Shown here piece by piece: positions 28,829 to 34,158 of a DNA stretch of 34,158 bases. The first letter of the stretch is position 1. Every line of letters starts with the position of its first letter. The stretch lies in NCBI GenBank assembly GCA_030267965.1, contig BRYA01000434.1:1-34158 (forward strand), in the 5' to 3' direction. The notes beneath the pieces were generated by a model, which was not told the DNA's origin, did not search any database, and saw only the letters and a list, made by a program, of their open reading frames with translations. The position numbers and the translations under genes are program-made. This DNA is from Triparma columacea. Its lineage: Eukaryota > Sar > Bolidophyceae > Parmales > Triparmaceae.

Positions 28829-31800
28829 ATGCCAGCGATAAAACCCGTCAATGCTCCGCTGAAGGGTGGAAAGACCGTAAAGAAGACCGGTGCGTGTCAA
28901 TTTCATAACTGTAGCGTTGCTCAAACACCCATCCCCCTCCACACCCTGTTCGAAGGACAAACTCAAACTCCACCAAACCCTCTCACACAAATCGTCAACG
29001 CACTAACTAACCTTCTCTCCCTTTTCCCCCGTACTTATCATCCTCATTTCCTCCCCTCAGACCCTTCGTCTGCGTCAAAGAAAGGCCCAGCCCCTCCCCC
29101 ACCCCCAACAAAGGCGGAGCTAGCCAAGGCCAAGGCCTTGGCGGCCGCCGAGAAGCGCAAGGCCTCACAGTCAAAACAGTCAAAGTTCCAGTCCCAATAC
29201 GCCGAGATCTGCCAGAAGAAGCTTTCACCCCCTGTCCAGCCTGACGCCCACATAATGAGCTCCCTATCCTCCCCCAACCCTGTCCTCGAGGTAATTTCCG
29301 AGAACTTCAAGAAGACGGACGTCGTAGCGCTCGTCCGCCTACTCTCGATCCCCGATTTAGTCCGTTCTTGCCGTGGCCTAATTTTCAAGAGCAACGAGAA
29401 GAAGCCCGTCAAGTCCGTCTCGGCTGACAAGCCAAAGCGGGGGCCGCCGCTGAAAAATGCAAGCAAGGGGGAGAAGGGGAAGAACGGGAAGAAGGGTGGG
29501 AAGGATGGTAGTAAATCAGATGGCGCCGACTCTGCCCCCGAGGTAATCGTCAATCGGCCCAATGTTGACTTGGTCAAGACCCTCGCAAAGTTCTTAAGGA
29601 GGGCAGCAAACCTAAAGACCCTCAGCGTCGTCGGCCTCAACTTTGCGCTTTCGGACGTTCGATTGCTTGCGAAGGGACTCTGCATGAATAAGAAGGCTCA
29701 GTTGGTAAGGAGAGGATCCCGCAAAGTTAAAGTAACGCAGCCCCACCCCCCCCCTCCCCCTCCTCCTCCTTACCCCTCCCCTCCCCCCCCCCCACCCCCC
29801 CTCTCACAGTCCCAAGTGACATTCCTCCGTTGCCGCACTCTCGGTGCCCCCGGTTTCGCCTCCCTCTCCCCCTTTCTCTGTTCCTGTACTGCCATGTCCA
29901 TCAGGGTCGTTGACTGCGGTCTCACCGACGACGCGGGACCCTACGTTAGCAGCATCATTAGGAGCCACGGGGCGAGGAGGGACGAGGCGATATGGAGCGC
30001 GGGACTCAGAGGGAGGGCGGTTAAGGCACACTCAGAGGAGGTGAGGAGGAGGGGAGCCAAGAGGAGGGGAGGGAAAAACAGAAATGGGCTAGGAAAGAGA
30101 CGTAGTAGACCAACGTAGCTGCAATCCTCGATATATATGTCATGTCGACTTTGCTCTTACACCTCCCCCCCTCCCTTTCCTCCTGCAGTGCCCGAAGGAG
30201 CTCCCGACCATCGGTGCCTTAGTGCTAGATTTCTCCTTGAACAGTCTAGGGGACGCCTCGGCTGAGGCCATCTCCGAGGCGCTCAAGAATGACTGCTGGC
30301 TTCTGGGTTTGAACTTGGGTGGGAACAAAATCACTTCCAAGGGAGCGCAAGACATCCTCAAGGGCATTGGGACGAACATGACCGTTCGCGCCCTCGTCCT
30401 CGCCTCAAACCGGGGCATCGAAAAGTCTGTCGAGGAGAAGATTGCCGAAGTAATAACCGCGGTGGCGGCGACACCTCCCCCCCCGGCAGCAGGGGAGGAA
30501 CTTGTCATGAAGGCCGTCCGTAACTGGGCGAAGTGGAGCAAAACTTCAGAGGACACCACCACCGGCGCAGCGGCGAGAACACCAGCATCTCCCAAGAATG
30601 CCCGCAAGACAACGCAGTCTTCCTCGCCTACCAACAAAGGGGGGGAGAAGGTGGTAAAGACCAGCCCCAAGGCTTCCTCCAAGCCTCTGAAGACCAAGCC
30701 CAAGCCCGCTAAGGCCGCACCTCCTACGGCGGCATCTGGGCCTGCGAAGAAACCGTCCTCGAAGCCAAGTCCTGCTGGCAAGAAAGCGGCAGTCAAGGGG
30801 TACCTTGAGATCGCGCGGCCGATGGTATTGTCCAACAAGTCTGTGGTTTCAGACTTCAAGGAGAGCATTGGTAAACTCTGGGACCGCAAACCCGGCCGGG
30901 TACGCAGAGCCCTCAATGAGGTATTAACGATAAAGAGCCCGGCCTCTGGTGTGCCTCAACTGTTCAAGATTGTTGTCATGGTCCTCGGGGGGAGGCTTGG
31001 AAAGGGTATGGGTGCCGATTGGTCGGACGTCAGGGAGTTCCTGCGTACGGGGGATTATAAGGAGACTTTGACGAAAGGGTTCAAAGTCGGTCAGGTTGTG
31101 TGGGGGATGAGCTCCGAGGCCGTTAGGAGTAAGGTCGGGGACTTCACGAAGGAGGGGAGGGAGGTGGTCCTCGCAAGCATGAAGAAAAAAGCAGAGATCG
31201 CGTTCATCTTGGCCGGTGCGGTGTTTGAGGTGGAAGCACTTTGGGATGGTCTGGTGGGGGATAAGAAGCAGGTGAGGCAGGCCATCGAGGCGAAGCTGAG
31301 GCGGCGAGCAAAGCGAGACGCAGAAGGATTTGAAACCTGCGTCACTACACTCGCTCACCCCCACCTCCCCACACCCCAGCTTGAGGTCGCTGCGTTGGAA
31401 GTTAGAAAAGCGTACAAGGGCGATTCTAGCGGTATCTCCCCGTCCGTTTGGAATACAGTGGTCGGCGAAGATGCGGGTGGGGCCAGTAGGACGGGGGGAG
31501 GAGGGAAGATCGAAGTCGCAGTCAAGATACCCACCGCACAGACCACGCTAAAGAAGTCGCCGGAGGCCGGAACCGCCAAGGGCGTAGCTGCGAAAGGTGG
31601 AGCCTCAAAGGGTGAAGCTGGAAAGAGCGGGATAACGAAAAGCCAACCTTCGAAGGTCAAGGTTAAAAAGGCCCGCCGGTCCTTGTCACCTCTCTCCTCC
31701 GGTTCCCCGGCGGCGCCAAAGAGCGGAGGGTCTAAGGAGGCCGACAAGGCCATGCTCCACAAGCTGGAGAATATGGTGGACAAGATCACAGACGAGATCA

Positions 31801-32033
31801 AGAACCTCGAGGAAAAGATCGAGGTCAAGGGAAGCGGCAGCCCGGGTAAGAAGGCGAGCCCCAGTAAAAGGGGGGCGTCGCCGAGCAAGAAGGGGAGCCC
31901 GACGAAGGGCAGGAACTTCAAGAGCGAGGTTAAGGAGATGGCGGGAGAGGGCGGGGGGGACCCTGAACTCATGGAGGATATTAGCAAGGCTGTCGCGCAG
32001 AGATTGAAGGAACTTTGGGCTCTCGATGATTAG
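28829..32033 (+). CDS. CEP78: CEP78-like LRR protein with a dynein MTBD-like region, four exons
   Basis: Exons 28829-28889, 29061-29704, 29810-30040 and 30189-32033 (phases 1, 0, 0) give 926 residues; human CEP78 has about 700. CEP78 is a centriolar LRR protein acting in ciliogenesis. Support: the N-terminal YAEICQKKLSPPVQ block, LRRs from about residue 205 (NLKTLSVVGLNF), the family-typical ARRDEAIWSAGLRG (CEP78 has RRHEETWAESLR), and a last LRR block with LLGLNLGGNKITSKGAQDIL. After an Ala/Pro/Lys-rich linker, residues about 553-668 read like the dynein heavy-chain microtubule-binding domain: LTIKSPASGVPQLFKIVVMV, then DWSDVREFL, then DFTKEGREVV. The C-terminus has a short coiled coil (829-858) and basic SPxK repeats typical of microtubule-associated proteins. 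The start at 28829 was preferred to 28760 because it leaves room for a promoter. Confidence 0.82.
29740..29803 (+). other. C-rich polypyrimidine tract before a 3' splice site
   Basis: About 64 bases of almost pure C with a few T and A, ending CTCTCACAG at the exon 3 acceptor of the CEP78-like gene. Equivalent tracts, seen as G runs on the plus strand, lie in the minus-strand introns at 13681-13697, 15086-15105, 15718-15746, 17279-17296, 17521-17548, 28250-28290 and 33482-33515. Confidence 0.85.
30909..31256 (+). other. Dynein MTBD-like region within the CEP78-like gene
   Basis: In dynein heavy chains the stalk tip begins with a motif of the type (E)(I/L)K(S/N)xxxPP-xGV-xxVMEAVxxLLG, then DWxxAKKLL, a loop, and a later NPDF-x-PExV-x-x-S helix. 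Here the order is EVLTIKSPASGVPQLFKIVV, MVLGG, DWSDVREFLRTGDY, and GDFTKEGREVVLASMKKKAE. The match in order and spacing is visible by eye. Identity is modest, and the flanking antiparallel stalk coils are not obvious. Confidence 0.55.
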
Positions 32034-32199
32034 AGGGGGGGGGAAGAGGGTGGTTTAGGGGGGTGGTGGAAGGGGGGAGAAGGGGTGGGAGGGACGGGCG
32101 TTGAAGGGGTAGAAAGTAACGACAAACATTTCCATAAAAACAACAAACAGACCCTTTCGTCACCTCCTTCTCCTTAACCTTCCCCCCAACGCTTCCCTC
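32034..32199. terminator. Shared 3' region of two convergent genes
   Basis: The CEP78-like gene (plus) and the next gene (minus) end 166 bp apart. Both 3' UTRs must lie here and may overlap. The left half is G-rich (32034-32110). AATGTT and AATAAA-like words are not clear enough to assign a polyadenylation site. Confidence 0.5.
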
Positions 32200-33924
32200 T
32201 CACTTAATGTTTTCGTCTAGTAGATCATCTCCCCACTTAAGGTAAACAATCTCCACCACCCCATCCCCCACATCCCCCCCCCCTTCCTCCCCTCCTTCCC
32301 CGTCCTCCCAGACGGCCTCAACTTCCCCCCCTTCACCGTCTTCGTCGTCCCACTCCTCCCCCCTTTCCTCCCCCTCCATCCTCCTTCTATTCTCCCTCAG
32401 TTTATCACCCTCAACACCCAGCCCAGCCTTGATGTTAGAGATGGAGCTTTCCACAACTTCCCTTTTCAGAGCTTTGAAGGTTACGGAACTTTTAAGTTCA
32501 CCACCCCCCCCCTCACCACCCTCCTCGTCCTCCTCGTCTGACTCATCTTCGATAACTCTCCTCGCTCTTTTAACCCCTCCCTTCTTCTTCTCTCCTCCAT
32601 CCCTTCTCCCCCCTTCCTCCTCTTCCTTTTCCTTGTCTACGTTCCTTTCAGGTGGTTTGAATTTTTTCACCCAGTCCGATCCTGGTTTACCCATAACGCC
32701 CTCACCGTCTGGTAGCTTGAAGTTACTACCCATCCTCTTTACAATCATCTTCATGTAACCTGCTGGACTGCCTCGGTCGACTGTTACGGATAGGGACTCT
32801 TGCTTATCTAACGTTACTAACGACAAGTTCTGGGGAATTAGTTTAAGGGGGGTGAGAGGAAGGAGAGGTGCGAGGTGAGAGGGCGGAGAGGTGGGAGGTG
32901 AGAGGGCGGAGAGGTGGGAGGTGAGAGGGCGGAGAGGTGTGAGATTTCGAACACTTCCGAGACCTTATTTCCTTTCTACATCACACACACACGCATAAAC
33001 ACTCACCCCAATCCGTTTCCCCCCCTCACTAAGCAGATGATTCCTAACCGCCATCTCAAACTCCTGCGTGATTCTCTTCATCCTTTCCCCGCATTCCTTA
33101 TACTCCACTTCATGCACGTCCATCCCTTGTTCAAAGTTGGATCTATCCATAAGTTTCTCCAGCCTCCCCTCCCTCTCAAGCGCAACGTCAATCCTACAAC
33201 GTACACCTACACCATCACCGAAGTATTCGTCCCACCCGAAACCACTGTAACTATCAGCCTTAAAGTACTTAGTATAACCGTCTCTTTGAAGTCCGCAGTT
33301 CATTAAATTGCTCTTAAACTCCCCAACTACCTTCCCTGCCGAAGTCTGATCGTAAGGGTGACGACACTCGCCTGATTCGCAGTATACGAATGCGTCCTTT
33401 ATACGAAGGTAACAAAGGAACCAGTGGTGAAGGAGACGGGAGATTGAACGGATTGACTCGGGGGAGGATGTGGAGACCTGAAGGGGGGGGGGGAAGGAGG
33501 GAGGAAGGGGTAGGGGAGGATGTTGGTTATTGAGGGTGGTTTAGTTTTAAGTGTTTGAGTGTAAGGTGATAGGGGCGTTTGCAGCAGTTTGTTATTATAG
33601 ATTTGTTGTTTCTGCTAAAAGCTACGAGGCTCTCGGCTAAGCTCAAAATGATTTACTAAAATCCACTGTCTCCCTCCAACACTGTCTCCCTCCAACCCTC
33701 CCTCCCTTTGTTTTCCTCCTCACCTGTCTATCTCTCAGTCTTGTTGTTATGGTCGTAGTTGTATGTTGTAGTCCATTGCACATATCTTTAAGTGTAGCTC
33801 TTATTATATTTAGTTTGATTTGTATGTGTTGAGCATGATTAAGGAGCAAAAGGATTTTGGAGGTCGACGATTGGGATATCTTCCACTTTGTATTTAGTTT
33901 CAAGAAGCTTTTGACTAATGACAT
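32200..33924 (-). CDS. Unrecognised protein with acidic C-terminus, three exons
   Basis: Exons 33924-33724, 33477-33007 and 32829-32200 (introns 246 and 177 bp, all phase 0) give 433 residues from MSLVKSFLKLNTKWKISQ. Joins read RLRDRQ|VSTSSPESI and GKRIG|NLSLVTLDK. The middle exon has a well-ordered globular look: SRLLHHWFLCYLRIKDAF, a Cys/His pair ECRHPYDQTSAGKVV, GFGWDEYFGDGVGVRCRIDV and a helical ECGERMKRITQEFEMAV. The last exon starts with a beta-type block (LSLVTLDKQESLSVTVDRG), then a long Glu/Lys/Gly-rich low-complexity region with RRVIEDESDEEDEE (a possible casein kinase 2 site), and ends with EIVYLKWGDDLLDENIK. No transmembrane segment; Lys/Arg clusters suggest a nuclear protein. I cannot name a family. 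The start is provisional: the frame is open upstream to about 34080, and a further 5' exon could lie outside the window. Confidence 0.65.
32863..32939. repeat. 23-bp minisatellite in an intron
   Basis: Three tandem copies of a 23-bp unit (GAGAGGTGGGAGGTGAGAGG plus GCG; the first copy has a one-base change), then a partial fourth, within the intron 32830-33006. On the transcribed strand it is C/T-rich and sits upstream of the acceptor CCCCAG, so it extends the polypyrimidine tract. Confidence 0.9.
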
Positions 33925-34158
33925 TGCCAAAGTTGGGTGGTAGGAGGCTAATAGGAGGGTAATAGGATATAAGAACCACTCGTCTTGCACTTTAAGGCCT
34001 CTTAGATGGATGTAGGATGGGAGACTGAAAAGGAAAAGGAGAAGAGTTTTGAGTGTAGGTTCCAAACTATCTGAGATTCAGGCCAGATAGTTCCTACTGG
34101 CCCAGAGAGAGAGATGAGATAGATTGTGCTTGAGGTTATGGGGGAGGGTGATATCGGC
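33925..34158. other. Right end of the window, upstream of the last gene
   Basis: About 230 bp. It continues an open frame on the minus strand to about 34080 without an upstream ATG, so it may be 5' UTR or promoter, or the 3' part of a longer first exon. No other feature seen. Confidence 0.5.

Noticed and set aside
31340..31379. A 39-bp intron in the CEP78-like gene
   Set aside because: The donor would be GTCACT, unlike the GTGAGN/GTAAGG donors at most other sites here, the length is below any other intron in the window, and the frame is open without it.
32863..32939. CRISPR-like array
   Set aside because: The 23-bp units are directly tandem with no spacers and lie in a eukaryotic intron.
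33007..33924. GINS subunit Psf1 as the identity of the last gene
   Set aside because: Only a loose resemblance of SRLLHHWFLCYLRIKDAF to the Psf1 A domain; the rest, including the C-terminal block, does not fit.

Overview
The window is a eukaryotic chromosome end. It opens with 11.5 copies of the C-strand telomere repeat CCCTAA and runs inward through protein-coding genes interrupted by short GT-AG introns. TTAGGG telomeres, 64-431 bp introns with GTGAGN/GTAAGG donors, a Tra1/TRRAP gene, a CEP78-type centrosomal gene and BspA-type leucine-rich-repeat genes point to a protist. My best guess is a stramenopile microalga of the diatom/bolidophyte (Parmales) kind, because I associate the START-like multi-membrane-span protein and the LRR_5 families with those genomes. 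That assignment is from memory, not from a search.

Layout. 1-69: telomere. 70-2778 (minus): a START-like/coiled-coil/multi-TM membrane-protein gene whose frame is broken by one TAA and then runs straight into the telomere. 3449-18160 (minus): a ten-exon TRRAP/Tra1 gene; all exon phases agree and give a protein of about 4,467 residues ending in an inactive PI3K-like kinase and FATC. 18583-27025: an LRR expansion of four same-strand genes with 6, 12, 25 and 13 LRR_5 repeats. One of them has captured the N-terminal TPR domain of a protein phosphatase 5-like gene. A GC-rich, frameshifted armadillo-like fragment lies inside the cluster on the plus strand. 27725-28728 (minus): a three-exon small membrane protein with a Pro/Gln/Tyr-rich tail, head to head with a plus-strand gene at 28829-32033. 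That gene encodes a CEP78-type protein carrying a second region that resembles the dynein heavy-chain microtubule-binding domain. 32200-33924 (minus): an unrecognised three-exon gene, convergent with the CEP78-like gene.

The genes do not form one pathway. TRRAP is a scaffold of the SAGA and NuA4 histone acetyltransferase complexes. The CEP78-like gene implies centrioles or flagella in the organism. The LRR cluster and the broken membrane-protein gene look like fast-changing subtelomeric families. The main points for follow-up are the CEP78 plus dynein-MTBD-like architecture, the TPR-LRR fusion with a traceable junction in a former 5' UTR, the telomere added inside a reading frame, and intron 3' ends with very long C-only tracts.

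Exon models were built by hand from splice consensus, phase and family conservation; no search or transcript data were available.
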